Assembly (NCBI GenBank): GCA_949300145.1
Contig: CASGDA010000011.1
Location: forward strand, 30,537-94,536
Direction: 5' to 3'
Origin: an uncultured Treponema sp.
Lineage (GTDB): Bacteria > Spirochaetota > Spirochaetia > Treponematales > Treponemataceae
DNA: 64,000 nt
The notes below the pieces were generated by a model. That model saw only the letters and a program-made list of their open reading frames with translations. It had not been told where the DNA came from and ran no database searches. Position 1 is the stretch's first letter. Every line of letters begins with the position of its first letter. The translations under genes were made by a program, and so were the position numbers. Below, piece by piece: positions 8,273 through 17,242 of the stretch.

Positions 8273-10666
8273 ATGGAATTCACACAAGAACAAATCGATG
8301 CTCTGACAGTAAATGAAGTTGCGGTTTTAAAAAAAATAGCGGAGGAGCTGGGCATACAGACAAGCCAGGTTTCCGCTGTTGTCTCCCTTCTGGCGGAAGG
8401 GTGTACAGTTCCCTTTATCTCCAGATACCGGAAAGAAAAACACGGCTCCCTGGATGAAGTTCAGGTACGTAACTGCGAACATTTATTCAAGACTTATACA
8501 AACCTCGAAACACGCCGCCTGGAAATAATCCGCGGTATTTTCTCCCAGGGAAAACTTACCCCGCTGCTTTATGAAAGCGTAACAGCGGCCGCCACCCTTA
8601 CGGAGCTGGAAGACCTCTGGGCTCCCTTCAAGAAAAAGAAAAAGACACGCGGTATGGCCGCCGCCGAAAAAGGGCTTGAACCCCTTGCGGATTTCATGCT
8701 TGAAAACGACGGAGCCGCCGTCGAAAAGAAAGCCCCGGAATTTATCCGCGTTGACTCCGAAAACCCTGAGCTGTCCGTGGAAACGGCTGAGGCAGCCATT
8801 CAGGGTGCCAAGGATATAATAGCGGAAAGGATTTCCCAGTCGCCGGAAAACAGGAAGGCGGTTCTGGACTTATATATGTCCACAGGCGAATTCGCCGTTT
8901 CCGGTATAGGCGGGGAAGAAGCAAAAAAAACTTCCGTATACCAGATGTACTGGGACTACAGGGAACCCCTCAACCAGATAAAGGCGCACAGGGTTCTCGC
9001 GATAAACAGGGGCGAAAGAGACGGACAGCTGGATGTAAAAATAGACATCGACGTAGACGGGGCTATTGAACTTCTTGAAAAAAAGAACGCACCCCGGAAC
9101 TCTTATGTAAAGGATGCGGTAGAAGACGGTCTGGTCCGCCTCCTTTCCCCGGCGGTTGTCCGGGAAATCCGCGGGAATCTGTCGGATGACGCCGACGACC
9201 ACGGAATCACTGTTTTCAGCGAAAACCTCAAAAACCTTCTCATGACGCAGCCCATAAAAGGCACAAGGGTGCTGGGAATTGATCCCGGAATACGCACCGG
9301 CACAAAATGCGCCGCGCTGGACGAGACGGGAAAATACCTCGGCTCTTTCGTCATTTACCAGCACCATGCCGATGAAGCCAAGGCGGCCGTCTACGCCGCC
9401 CTGAAAAAATACAACGTGCAGCTTGTCGCAATCGGCGGGGGGACAGGGACAAAGGAAGTCCAGGAAATTGTTTCCCAGGTGATAAGCGAGCGGTGCCCGG
9501 AAGTGTCCTACACCGTGGTTGACGAGGACGGGGCTTCCGTTTATTCCGCCAGCGAAATTGCCAGGGAAGAATTCCCGGATCTTGACCTGACAATCCGCGG
9601 GGCGATTTCCATCGGAAGACGCTTGCAGGATCCCCTTTCAGAGCTGGTGAAGATAGATCCCAAGTCCATAGGTGTCGGATTGTACCAGCACGATGTGAAC
9701 CAGAAAAAACTGTCGGAAACACTTGATGAGGTTGTAGGCTCCGTTGTGAACAACGTTGGCGTTAATTTGAACACGGCAAGCGCGTCCCTCTTAAAATATG
9801 TCTCCGGAATAAACGGCACACTGGCGAAAAAAATCACCGCCTACCGTGATGAATCCGGACGGATACCCAGCAGGGCTGATCTGCTGAAGATACCCGGCAT
9901 GGGCCCCAAAACCTTCGAGCAGTGCGCCGGATTCCTGAAAATACCTGAAAGCGACAATCCTCTGGACTGCACATGGGTTCATCCGGAAAACTATGCGGCG
10001 GGAATGGAAATCTACACCCTGCTCCATAAAGCAGGAGACGCGGGGAACACCACCCTCCCGGATTCCATAAACAAAGCGGAAAGGGACAGCCTGAAGGAAC
10101 GTTTCTCTTTGGGGGACGCCACCATCAACGACATAATAAACGACCTGAGGAAACCCAACCGCGATCCGAGGGATGACTATCCGAAACCCATAATGCAGAA
10201 GGGCGTGCTCACCTTTGAAGACCTTCACGAAGGAATGAAAGTCACCGGAAAAATCAAAAACGTCGTAGATTTCGGCGCTTTCGTGGACATAGGCATAAAG
10301 GAAACCGCCCTCCTCCACCTTTCCGAGATGTCGGACAATTTTGTTTCCGATCCCATGGACGTGGTGAAAGTCGGTGATGTAAAGGAATGCGTCATCATTT
10401 CCCTCGATCCTGACAGACGGCGCATAAGCTTAAGCTGCAAAACCGGACAGGGCGGCAGGACGGGGGGACAAGGTTCCGCGAAAGCGGCTGTCACCGGCAA
10501 GCCGAAAAAAATCGTCGCCGTCCGCCGCTCCGAACCCGGATCAGGGGCGGCAGGGGGCAAATCCTTTTCCGACAGAAACAGGAACCCCGCCGGCAGAAAA
10601 CCCTCCCGGAATGACGACGGAATGACCTACAATCCTTTTGCGGATTTGCTTGGGAACAGGAAATAA
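8273..10666 (+). CDS. tex: Tex-family RNA-binding transcription accessory protein
   Basis: 797 residues. Tex N-terminal helix-turn-helix (about 1-200), YqgF/RNase H-like domain beginning VLGIDPGIRTGTK (about 335), helix-hairpin-helix segments (VGVNLNTAS, LLKIPGMGPKTFEQCAGF), and a C-terminal S1 domain (GMKVTGKIKNVVDFGAFVD, about 650-720). The last 70 residues are a basic Arg/Gly/Lys-rich tail that could add nucleic-acid binding. Tex proteins are cytoplasmic relatives of eukaryotic Spt6 and affect transcription. The ATG at 8273 has no clear ribosome site; a -10-like TACTAT ends 6 nt before it, again suggesting a leaderless start, but with a poor -35. Followed by rsmG in the same direction. Confidence 0.95.
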   Translation: MEFTQEQIDALTVNEVAVLKKIAEELGIQTSQVSAVVSLLAEGCTVPFISRYRKEKHGSLDEVQVRNCEHLFKTYTNLETRRLEIIRGIFSQGKLTPLLYESVTAAATLTELEDLWAPFKKKKKTRGMAAAEKGLEPLADFMLENDGAAVEKKAPEFIRVDSENPELSVETAEAAIQGAKDIIAERISQSPENRKAVLDLYMSTGEFAVSGIGGEEAKKTSVYQMYWDYREPLNQIKAHRVLAINRGERDGQLDVKIDIDVDGAIELLEKKNAPRNSYVKDAVEDGLVRLLSPAVVREIRGNLSDDADDHGITVFSENLKNLLMTQPIKGTRVLGIDPGIRTGTKCAALDETGKYLGSFVIYQHHADEAKAAVYAALKKYNVQLVAIGGGTGTKEVQEIVSQVISERCPEVSYTVVDEDGASVYSASEIAREEFPDLDLTIRGAISIGRRLQDPLSELVKIDPKSIGVGLYQHDVNQKKLSETLDEVVGSVVNNVGVNLNTASASLLKYVSGINGTLAKKITAYRDESGRIPSRADLLKIPGMGPKTFEQCAGFLKIPESDNPLDCTWVHPENYAAGMEIYTLLHKAGDAGNTTLPDSINKAERDSLKERFSLGDATINDIINDLRKPNRDPRDDYPKPIMQKGVLTFEDLHEGMKVTGKIKNVVDFGAFVDIGIKETALLHLSEMSDNFVSDPMDVVKVGDVKECVIISLDPDRRRISLSCKTGQGGRTGGQGSAKAAVTGKPKKIVAVRRSEPGSGAAGGKSFSDRNRNPAGRKPSRNDDGMTYNPFADLLGNRK

Positions 10667-10682
10667 GCGCAGGGGTACGTTT

Positions 10683-11462
10683 ATGGGCGGCACGGCAGAC
10701 TCCGGTTCAAAGCCACGGGAAATAATCCGGGAAGGAATCCAGAAACTTGGGATACCCCCGGAAGATTCCGTTTATCTGGACAGAATCCCGGTAACAGGCG
10801 GGGAAAAGCTCGCGGAACTCTGCGGAAAATATCTGGAAGAACTTTCCCTGTTTAACAAAGCCTTCGGGCTGGTCAGCACCGGGACCGAAACCGAAAGGGG
10901 AAAAAGCGAGGTGGCCGTAAGGCACATCCTTGACAGCCTCGCTCCCTGGAAAACAATAGCGGAAAAAATCTGCGGGAACTTTCCGGGCCGGGACTTTTCC
11001 ACCGACCGGCTGCGCATCGCCGATGCAGGCAGCGGGGCGGGACTTCCGGGAATCCCGCTGGCGTTTCTTTTCCCCGGAGCCGACTTTGTGCTTATAGAGC
11101 GGATGTCAAAACGCTGCTCCTTTCTGCAGAACTGCAGGGCGCTGCTTGGAACAGGGAATATGTCGGTTCTTAACAGCGGGATAGAAACAGCCGGACAAAC
11201 GGAAGCCGACACAGTTGTATTCCGGGCTTTCCGCCCTCTTGAAAAGAAAATACTCCGCGCGCTTTTGCAGCTGCTGAAGCGCAGCGACAGCGAAACCGCC
11301 GGAAAAAGTTTTCTCGCGGCGTACAAGGGGAAGGAATCCGCAATAGAAGAGGAAACAAAGAAAATGAGGGCGGAGGGATTTGCAGGAAAAATCGACGTAA
11401 AAAAAATTTCCGTCCCCTTTCTCCCCGGTGAAGAAAGACACATTGTTTTCATCTCGGAATAA
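10683..11462 (+). CDS. rsmG: 16S rRNA m7G527 methyltransferase RsmG
   Basis: 259 residues from ATG 10683, with AGGGG 7 nt upstream. An upstream in-frame start at 10638 overlaps tex and lacks a ribosome site. RsmG/GidB marks: KYLEELSLFNKAFGLVS, the SAM loop IADAGSGAGLPGIPLAFLFP, RMSKRCSFLQ, and VVFRAFRPL. It methylates N7 of G527 in 16S rRNA. It follows tex by 16 nt and is probably cotranscribed. Here it is not next to mnmG or mnmE, a common arrangement elsewhere; mnmE lies about 13 kb away on the other strand. Confidence 0.93.
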   Translation: MGGTADSGSKPREIIREGIQKLGIPPEDSVYLDRIPVTGGEKLAELCGKYLEELSLFNKAFGLVSTGTETERGKSEVAVRHILDSLAPWKTIAEKICGNFPGRDFSTDRLRIADAGSGAGLPGIPLAFLFPGADFVLIERMSKRCSFLQNCRALLGTGNMSVLNSGIETAGQTEADTVVFRAFRPLEKKILRALLQLLKRSDSETAGKSFLAAYKGKESAIEEETKKMRAEGFAGKIDVKKISVPFLPGEERHIVFISE

Positions 11463-11546
11463 CAACCGGGCGGGTAAAACTAAACTTGCATTCCAAACTG
11501 TCTTATGGTAGTATAATTCCATGTCTTTTGTTTTTTGAGGATATTT

Positions 11547-12221
11547 ATGAAACTTATTATCCAGATTCCTTGCTACAACGAGGCTGAGACACTCGAAATA
11601 ACATTAAATGAATTACTCCTCCCCCCTCGATATTTCAGAGCAAAACAGCGGACATCATAAACCGATAGAAGGTATTGATACAATAGAATATCTGATTATA
11701 AATGACGGAAGCAGAGACAATACCGTTGAAGTCGCCGTGAATTGGGCGGAGAAAAACGGCAGGATCCTGCACGTCGTCAATTTCAAACGGAACAAAGGGC
11801 TTGCGAAAGGTTTTGTCGCGGGAATCGACGCCTGTCTGCGGCTCGGCGCCGACATCATTGTCAACACGGATGCGGACAACCAATACAGCGGTGACGACAT
11901 AGCGCAGCTGGTCCGCCCGATAATCGAAAACAAAGCCGACATCGTGATAGGCGAACGGCCGATTGCAACCACGGCGCACTTTTCCCCGCTGAAGAAAAAA
12001 CTCCAGCGGCTGGGAAGCTGGGTCGTGCAGAAAGCCTCGGACACCGACATACCCGACGCGCCGAGCGGCTTCAGGGCATACAGCAGGGACGCCGCGATGC
12101 GGCTGAACGTATTCAACGATTACACATACACGCTGGAAACGATAATCCAGGCCGGCAGGGAGAAAATCGCGATGACGTCTGTCCCCATCAGGACGAACGG
12201 AGAACTGCGGCCGTCGCGCGA
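11547..12221 (+). pseudogene. GtrB/DPM1-like glycosyltransferase family 2, broken at both ends
   Basis: The start reads MKLIIQIPCYNEAETLEITL from ATG 11547 with GAGGA upstream, then hits a stop at about 11661. The body resumes in another frame: IEGIDTIEYLIINDGS, VVNFKRNKGLAKGF, the donor/metal motif NTDADNQY, and DAPSGFRAYSRDAAM. Between them lies about 35 nt bracketed by CGATA repeats (11628-11632, 11663-11667) next to a C6 run. The gene ends abruptly after the family signature RTNGELRPSR at about 12220. The expected C-terminal membrane helices are absent and the frame runs into antisense gtrA. Intact relatives move glucose or mannose onto a polyprenyl phosphate. Probably dead. Confidence 0.75.
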
Positions 12222-12496
12222 CATATTTCCACGCATACCCTATCCCGGCGGATATTATCCGCGAAACCATGTAATACAGCCCGGCGATGTCCGTGCACAG
12301 CCACAGGATGAAGGCGTTCACGCCGAGTCCGATGACGCCTATCAAGCAGATAATGGAAGCCGAAAAAGTTTGTCAGAATAAACAGGGTGCAGAAATCAAC
12401 GGCGAGCGAAAGACCCGAGACAATGAAATATCTGAAAATCTGGATGAGGATATTGTCCGTCTTTTCTTTCATCAGTTTGTTTATCAGATTCCGCAT
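12214..12496 (-). pseudogene. GtrA-family flippase, frameshifted and truncated
   Basis: The N-terminal part IFRYFIVSGLSLAVDFCTLF is a GtrA membrane segment starting at ATG 12496 (or 12472). It shifts frame near 12340-12370, after which LIGVIGLGVNAFILWLC and YYMVSRIISAGIGYAWKYVARR complete the family pattern in a second frame. The gene runs out at about 12214-12221, where it meets the end of the GtrB-like gene. GtrA proteins are small four-helix membrane proteins that flip lipid-linked sugars made by GtrB, so the two relics are functional partners. No ribosome site is visible before the start. Probably inactive unless the breaks are sequence errors. Confidence 0.7.
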
Positions 12497-12509
12497 ATTG
12501 ATTTGACCG

Positions 12510-12530
12510 CCGGCTGGCCGCCGGTTTTCT
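12510..12530 (+). terminator. Weak candidate terminator
   Basis: Short GC hairpin (CCGGC, 5-nt loop, GCCGG) followed by TTTTCT on the plus strand, downstream of the broken glycosyltransferase. It also lies just upstream of the gtrA start on the other strand. The stem is short, so support is weak. Confidence 0.3.
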
Positions 12531-12563
12531 CCCTGTGACTCTTTAATCTGTGAGCGCAGAAAA

Positions 12564-13934
12564 CTACCTGGCTGAAAGCTGCTTTCCGGAATCCACGTTG
12601 TCCAGAATACGTTTGAGCGATTCCTTGTTATACAAGTCTATGGGGCGGCCTTCGATAAAACGCCTGGATTCATCCGAGAAGGAACCGGCGGAGAAGCATA
12701 TTCCTTTTCCGGCTTTCAAATCCTTAATCTTCCCGTATAAGTCACGCAAAGCCAGCTCCCCGACGGTTCCCTGGGAACGGAAAAAGCGGAAAATAACAAC
12801 ATCCGCCCATTTAGGGGTATCGATATCCGTAACAATATCCGTATAGTCACCCTGGACCGATATATCAGTTACCTTTACGCGGGCGTTTTTATAGAACTGG
12901 GAAACAATTTTCCGGCACAGCATGGTAAAGTCGTTCTGTCCCGACATCAGGTAAACCTGAAGATTCCTGTTCTGGTTGAGCTCCTGATAACGGGATATAA
13001 GGGCATGGCTGTCCTTATATCCGGGGCTTATTTTCTGAATATCCTTCAGTAAAACCGTCGCCTTTGACAGCTCCTGCATTTTAATCAGCAAAAGGGCGTA
13101 TCTGTAACGGAGTTCCACAGCAATGGCGGAAGGGACATTGGGATGCCTCAACCCTATCTCAAAATCCTCCACCGCCTTTTCATTCATATCAGCCTGCGAA
13201 TGAATAATACCGGAATACAGGGCGGCCTGGGGCCCGAAAACCGGATCCGCCCTGAGATGGACAAAAATCTTCAGGGACTGTTCCATGGAACCGGTTTCAT
13301 AAAAACACTCAGCCATGGAAAACAGCACTTCCTTGTCCTCCGGAAAACTTTCCAGTACTTTGCTAAGCAACGACAAGGCTTCCCTGTAGTGGTTCATTTT
13401 CTGCAGGACAAGCCCCAGACAACGGCGGGCCTGAATATTGTCAGGATTCGCCGAAAGAGCAATCCTCAGGGGGGGAACAGCCTTATCATATTCCTTTTGG
13501 AGAAAAAACAGGTAACCGAGGTTATAATTAAGCTCCGGATTGGAGGCGTTGTATTTCCTTGCGGAAAGCAGGCTTTTAAAGGCAGTGTCAAAACGCTTCA
13601 ACTTTATGGCGCAGATACCATGCCGGAGGAAGCATTCAAATTCATTTATTGCGCCGGGATGGGTCGGAATTAAATTCATCAGTGAACTGTAGGCTCCAAG
13701 GGCCTTCTCCCAGTTCTGTTCCTCATAATATAAATCCCCTATGGAAGAAAGGGCCTGGATATCCCGGGGATTCTGAGACAGCTTTTGAGTCGCGCTCTTT
13801 ATGATGGCCGACCGGTCTCTTCGCAGAGGCTTTTTATCTGTAGATCCGTCTTTCTTTTTCGTAAGTAAAAGCATAAGCAGAGAAGCCAACGCCAACCCGA
13901 AAAGAACAGAAACAATTGTAATGGTAGAATTCAT
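12564..13934 (-). CDS. TPR protein with restriction-endonuclease-like C-terminal domain
   Basis: 456 residues. N-terminal membrane anchor (about 6-26), then a basic linker, then about six to eight tetratricopeptide repeats (about 45-320; for example LNYNLGYLFFLQKEYDKAV). The C-terminal 130 residues (from about NDFTMLCRKIVSQFY) contain DYTDIVTDIDTPKWADVVIFRF and GKGICFSAGSFSDESRRF, resembling the strand pattern of Mrr-type endonuclease folds. A complete D...ExK active site is not evident. Inference: a cytoplasmic-facing scaffold with a degenerate nuclease fold. Divergent from the LysM protein gene. A strong promoter lies 11 nt upstream of the ATG. Confidence 0.8.
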   Translation of the reverse strand: MNSTITIVSVLFGLALASLLMLLLTKKKDGSTDKKPLRRDRSAIIKSATQKLSQNPRDIQALSSIGDLYYEEQNWEKALGAYSSLMNLIPTHPGAINEFECFLRHGICAIKLKRFDTAFKSLLSARKYNASNPELNYNLGYLFFLQKEYDKAVPPLRIALSANPDNIQARRCLGLVLQKMNHYREALSLLSKVLESFPEDKEVLFSMAECFYETGSMEQSLKIFVHLRADPVFGPQAALYSGIIHSQADMNEKAVEDFEIGLRHPNVPSAIAVELRYRYALLLIKMQELSKATVLLKDIQKISPGYKDSHALISRYQELNQNRNLQVYLMSGQNDFTMLCRKIVSQFYKNARVKVTDISVQGDYTDIVTDIDTPKWADVVIFRFFRSQGTVGELALRDLYGKIKDLKAGKGICFSAGSFSDESRRFIEGRPIDLYNKESLKRILDNVDSGKQLSAR

Positions 13935-13945
13935 TATAATGTTGT

Positions 13946-13974
13946 ATTATGATGGTAAGGTCGTTGTATGTCAA
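13946..13974 (-). promoter_or_regulatory. Promoter of TPR protein gene
   Basis: Minus strand: -35 TTGACA (13969-13974), 17-bp spacer, -10 CATAAT (13946-13951), then 11 nt to the ATG at 13934. The predicted leader is only about 4-5 nt, too short for a ribosome site. Confidence 0.65.
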
Positions 13975-14022
13975 CAATTCATTCTGAACCTTTGGGGTTA
14001 GTGCAAGACAGAGGAGGTTTTT

Positions 14023-15069
14023 ATGGATTCAGGTATGATAGGAATAAAACTTGCGGATAATAAATTTTTCCCGATAATGAGGGCGGGCGTAGACGGCAGC
14101 AAAACGCTGGAATTGACTACTGTCAGGGAAAACCAAACCAGCGTTCAGATAAATCTTTACCGGTCAAAAGACAGTTCCCCGAATCAAACGATAGACAATG
14201 CTGAATATATCGGAACTCTTTTTATAGAAGACATTTCCGAAAAACCCGCGGGGGAACCTACTGTTGAATTGACAATCAGGATAGACAGAAACAATGATCT
14301 TGCGGCGGAAGCCGTGGACCTGGATTCCGGCAACAGCCAGAGCCTGAATGTGTCCCTTAAAACAATCGATCAGACGACATTCCCCTCCCTTCCGGATTTT
14401 GACATCACAGAATTTGAAAGCAGCAACTTTAACTCGATACCGGAAACGGAAAGCGTGGACTTCTCTTCGGACGGGGACTTTATCCCGGATTCCTTTCAGG
14501 ATACGGACCTTGACAACGACCGGACCCACAATGTGCCGGACGGCTTATATGATTCCTCCGGAACAAAACACGGGAAAGACAGAAAAGGTATTTTCCTTCC
14601 TGCATGGCTGTGTGTATTGATACTCGTAGTCGGAATCGCGGCTTTGTCCGCCGCCCTGATTTTCGCATGGCAACTCTTTTTTGCGGACAAGACCGGCGCA
14701 ACGGAACAGACCGCGGTTATCGTGGAACAGCCGGAACCTGTTCCGGTTGAAACGGAGCGGCAGTTGCCGCCGCCTTCAGAGCCGGAACCTGTGGCCGCGG
14801 AAGAGGAAGCAGAGCCGACTCCTCCTCCGGTTTCTGAACCGGAGCCCGTTGTTGTGGAGGAAGCAGAGCCTGCGCCTCCGAAGGAACCGGAACCTGCCCC
14901 GGAGACAGAGAATGTGTTCTACCACATAAAATGGGGTGACACCCTTTGGGATCTGGCGGAAACTTATTACAGGAATCCCTGGAAATACAAGTATATCGCA
15001 CGGTATAACGACATTAAAAACCCGAATTTAATTATTGCCGGCAGATATCTGGTAATTCCTGCGGAATAA
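14023..15069 (+). CDS. Membrane protein: Hsp70 peptide-binding-like domain, one TM helix, LysM
   Basis: 348 residues with a clear GGAGG site 5-6 nt before ATG 14023. Residues about 1-120 resemble the beta-sandwich substrate-binding domain of DnaK: TVRENQTSVQINLYR, YIGTLFIEDI, GEPTVELTIRIDRNNDL. After an acidic linker comes a basic patch and one membrane helix (about 194-217, WLCVLILVVGIAALSAALIF). Then follows a Pro/Glu-rich stalk (about 230-295) and a C-terminal LysM domain (about 298-347, HIKWGDTLWDLAETYYR). Predicted topology is cytoplasmic N-terminus and periplasmic peptidoglycan-binding end. The next gene, 19 nt on, is a lytic transglycosylase, supporting a cell-wall role. The Hsp70 comparison is by eye. 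Confidence 0.8.
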   Translation: MDSGMIGIKLADNKFFPIMRAGVDGSKTLELTTVRENQTSVQINLYRSKDSSPNQTIDNAEYIGTLFIEDISEKPAGEPTVELTIRIDRNNDLAAEAVDLDSGNSQSLNVSLKTIDQTTFPSLPDFDITEFESSNFNSIPETESVDFSSDGDFIPDSFQDTDLDNDRTHNVPDGLYDSSGTKHGKDRKGIFLPAWLCVLILVVGIAALSAALIFAWQLFFADKTGATEQTAVIVEQPEPVPVETERQLPPPSEPEPVAAEEEAEPTPPPVSEPEPVVVEEAEPAPPKEPEPAPETENVFYHIKWGDTLWDLAETYYRNPWKYKYIARYNDIKNPNLIIAGRYLVIPAE

Positions 15070-15088
15070 AACGGGACGCCGAAACAGA

Positions 15089-17164
15089 ATGCGAAACCTC
15101 TTTGTTCTCCTGCTCTCCATCTGCACCGCATTCTCGGCGCTTCCTTCCTGCACAAACGGTTCTTCCGGTGATTTTTCCGTTACAGAAAACATAACACCGG
15201 AAGAGGCAAGAACCGCCGCCCTGAAAGACCCGGAAGCGCCTCTTTTTGCAGGTTTCATCCTGCTTGAAAAAGGAAAGGATGACGCGGCGGAAATCTGTTT
15301 TGAAGCGGCAGCCGGTTTGTCCAGAAAAAAGGACGGGCGGCTCAAAACAGACAGCCGCCTCCAGAAAAAAATCCCCTTCCTGATAAAGGCGGCGGCTTTC
15401 TCCGAATTATGCAGTCTCGCAGAGAAAAAATCACGGGAAGCCCCTGAAAGCATTCCCTACGAAAACCTGCTCCTGTTCAAACGCATTGTGGAAGGAAGGG
15501 AAAAAGCCTTTTACTCCGGGATGGAAGATGTTTCACTGCATCCGACCATGTTCAGCGTGGCTTCCACAGATTTGGAGGCGGCGGCATTAAGGACGGAAAC
15601 CGCAGGAATTGAAGCCGGAAACGAAAGCACGGAAGCGGACATAAAAAAAATCCAGAGCCTTGTTTTAGATAAATTATACGAAGATGCGGCGGAAATCCTT
15701 TTCAATCTTATTGCAAAGGACACTGCCGCAAAAGAGGCCCTGCTTTCCTCCAGACAAATTCTCTCCGCCTGCGGAAGGGCGTTGCTGTATTCCCAGACGA
15801 ATCCGGAAATTTCCCTGGAAACCCTGGAAAAACTGAAAGAAACACTTGAAAGCACCGGAGAAACCGGGAAATCCGCCCCGGAAGCTGAATATATGCTTAC
15901 ATTCTATATGTCCAGGCTTTATTCAAAAATTCCGGGCGGAAAGGAAATCTCCGTAAAACTCATGGAAAGCTCCGTCTTCATCGCTCCGACAGAACACGAC
16001 AGCGATATGTCTGTATGGTATCTGTTGGACACAGCCCGCTCCGAAGGAGACAGGGCCCTGCTGGCCGAAATCGAAAAACAAATCCAGTACTGGAAAAACC
16101 CTTCCGCCTTTTCGGATATCCTCTCGTCGCTCATAACATCTCTGACGGCGGCGAAGGATACGGAAGCCCTCGCCAGGCTGGAGGCTTTTCTGCCGCGGAA
16201 TGTTCCGGCGGAAATAAGAGAGCGCATTGCGTACATAAACGCCGTGTTTCATCCGGAGGATTCCCCTGCCCGGCGTGAAAGGCTGGAAACCCTGTATTCC
16301 GGCGCCGTAACACCTTACTACAAGGCTATGGCGGCCGCCGGTTTGGATATATCCGCGGACTTAAAGCTTACCGACCCCTTCGGAGAAGCCGGCCCTTCCA
16401 CGGCAACAGGGGAAGAATCAGCTTTCAATGAAAAAACAAAAGGCCTTTTCAGAGATCAGGCTGAAAATCTTATTCAAGGAACCCTCCGGTGGAATATGCC
16501 GGAGAAGGCTGTCGCTTTTTTCAGGGCCTTTCCTTACGCCGGCTTTGAGTCCATAAAAAACACGGCGGAAGAATTCACGCGCAGGGGTTTTTATTCGGAT
16601 GCGGTTCGTCTGGTTTCCGCGTCCCTGTCATCGATGCCGCATGAAACCCGGAAACACCATACGGCCCGGAATGAAGTGGCGGAACTATTGAATCCCCGGC
16701 CCTGGCGGAACATTGTCGCGGATGCGGTCGCGGAATTCGGGGACGGGAAACTTCTTTCGGAAGACCTGGTTTATGCCCTTATAAAGCAGGAAAGCCTGTT
16801 CAACCCTGACGCCGTTTCCTATGCGGGTGCCAGCGGATTAACCCAGATTATGGACGCCACCGCGGAAGAAATCGCTGGGAAACTCCAGACAGAGGAATAC
16901 GATATTTTTCTTCCCGAATATAATATAAAATTCGGCACCTTCTACCTGTCCGAAATGCTGCGCAGGCTTGACGGAAAGCTCATTCCCGCCCTGTGCGCTT
17001 ACAATGCGGGTATATCCAGGGTCAGGGAATGGCTGAAAGTTTTCAATCCACGGGAGGATTCCTACGGTCTGTTTCTGGAGGCGATTCCATACGATGAAAC
17101 AAGAAATTATGCCAAAAATATTTTCACATTTATGAATTATTATTCCGCCTTATACGACGACTAA
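15089..17164 (+). CDS. Lytic transglycosylase lipoprotein (SLT domain)
   Basis: 691 residues. Lipoprotein signal ending LPSC (Cys about 21), then a long helical solenoid typical of Slt70-type enzymes, then a C-terminal SLT domain (about 545-680). The catalytic Glu is E568 in LIKQESLFNPDAVSYAGASG, followed by GLTQIM and the substrate motif ALCAYNAGISRVREWL. It cleaves peptidoglycan glycan strands, forming 1,6-anhydro ends, from the membrane it is anchored to. It starts 19 nt after the LysM protein gene and is surely in the same operon, suggesting joint wall remodelling. Confidence 0.92.
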   Translation: MRNLFVLLLSICTAFSALPSCTNGSSGDFSVTENITPEEARTAALKDPEAPLFAGFILLEKGKDDAAEICFEAAAGLSRKKDGRLKTDSRLQKKIPFLIKAAAFSELCSLAEKKSREAPESIPYENLLLFKRIVEGREKAFYSGMEDVSLHPTMFSVASTDLEAAALRTETAGIEAGNESTEADIKKIQSLVLDKLYEDAAEILFNLIAKDTAAKEALLSSRQILSACGRALLYSQTNPEISLETLEKLKETLESTGETGKSAPEAEYMLTFYMSRLYSKIPGGKEISVKLMESSVFIAPTEHDSDMSVWYLLDTARSEGDRALLAEIEKQIQYWKNPSAFSDILSSLITSLTAAKDTEALARLEAFLPRNVPAEIRERIAYINAVFHPEDSPARRERLETLYSGAVTPYYKAMAAAGLDISADLKLTDPFGEAGPSTATGEESAFNEKTKGLFRDQAENLIQGTLRWNMPEKAVAFFRAFPYAGFESIKNTAEEFTRRGFYSDAVRLVSASLSSMPHETRKHHTARNEVAELLNPRPWRNIVADAVAEFGDGKLLSEDLVYALIKQESLFNPDAVSYAGASGLTQIMDATAEEIAGKLQTEEYDIFLPEYNIKFGTFYLSEMLRRLDGKLIPALCAYNAGISRVREWLKVFNPREDSYGLFLEAIPYDETRNYAKNIFTFMNYYSALYDD

Positions 17165-17242
17165 ACTAAACTGAAAAAAAACTGAAAAAACAGCCGGAAT
17201 AATCCGAAAATCTTTAGGATAAAGGCTTTTTTGGGAGGAGAA

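Noticed and set aside
8000..8293. N-terminal extension of the amidohydrolase reading AVGLEPTRPRRQQ
   Set aside because: It is the antisense of tRNA-Leu and flanking DNA; the lipoprotein signal and ribosome site fix the start at 7999.
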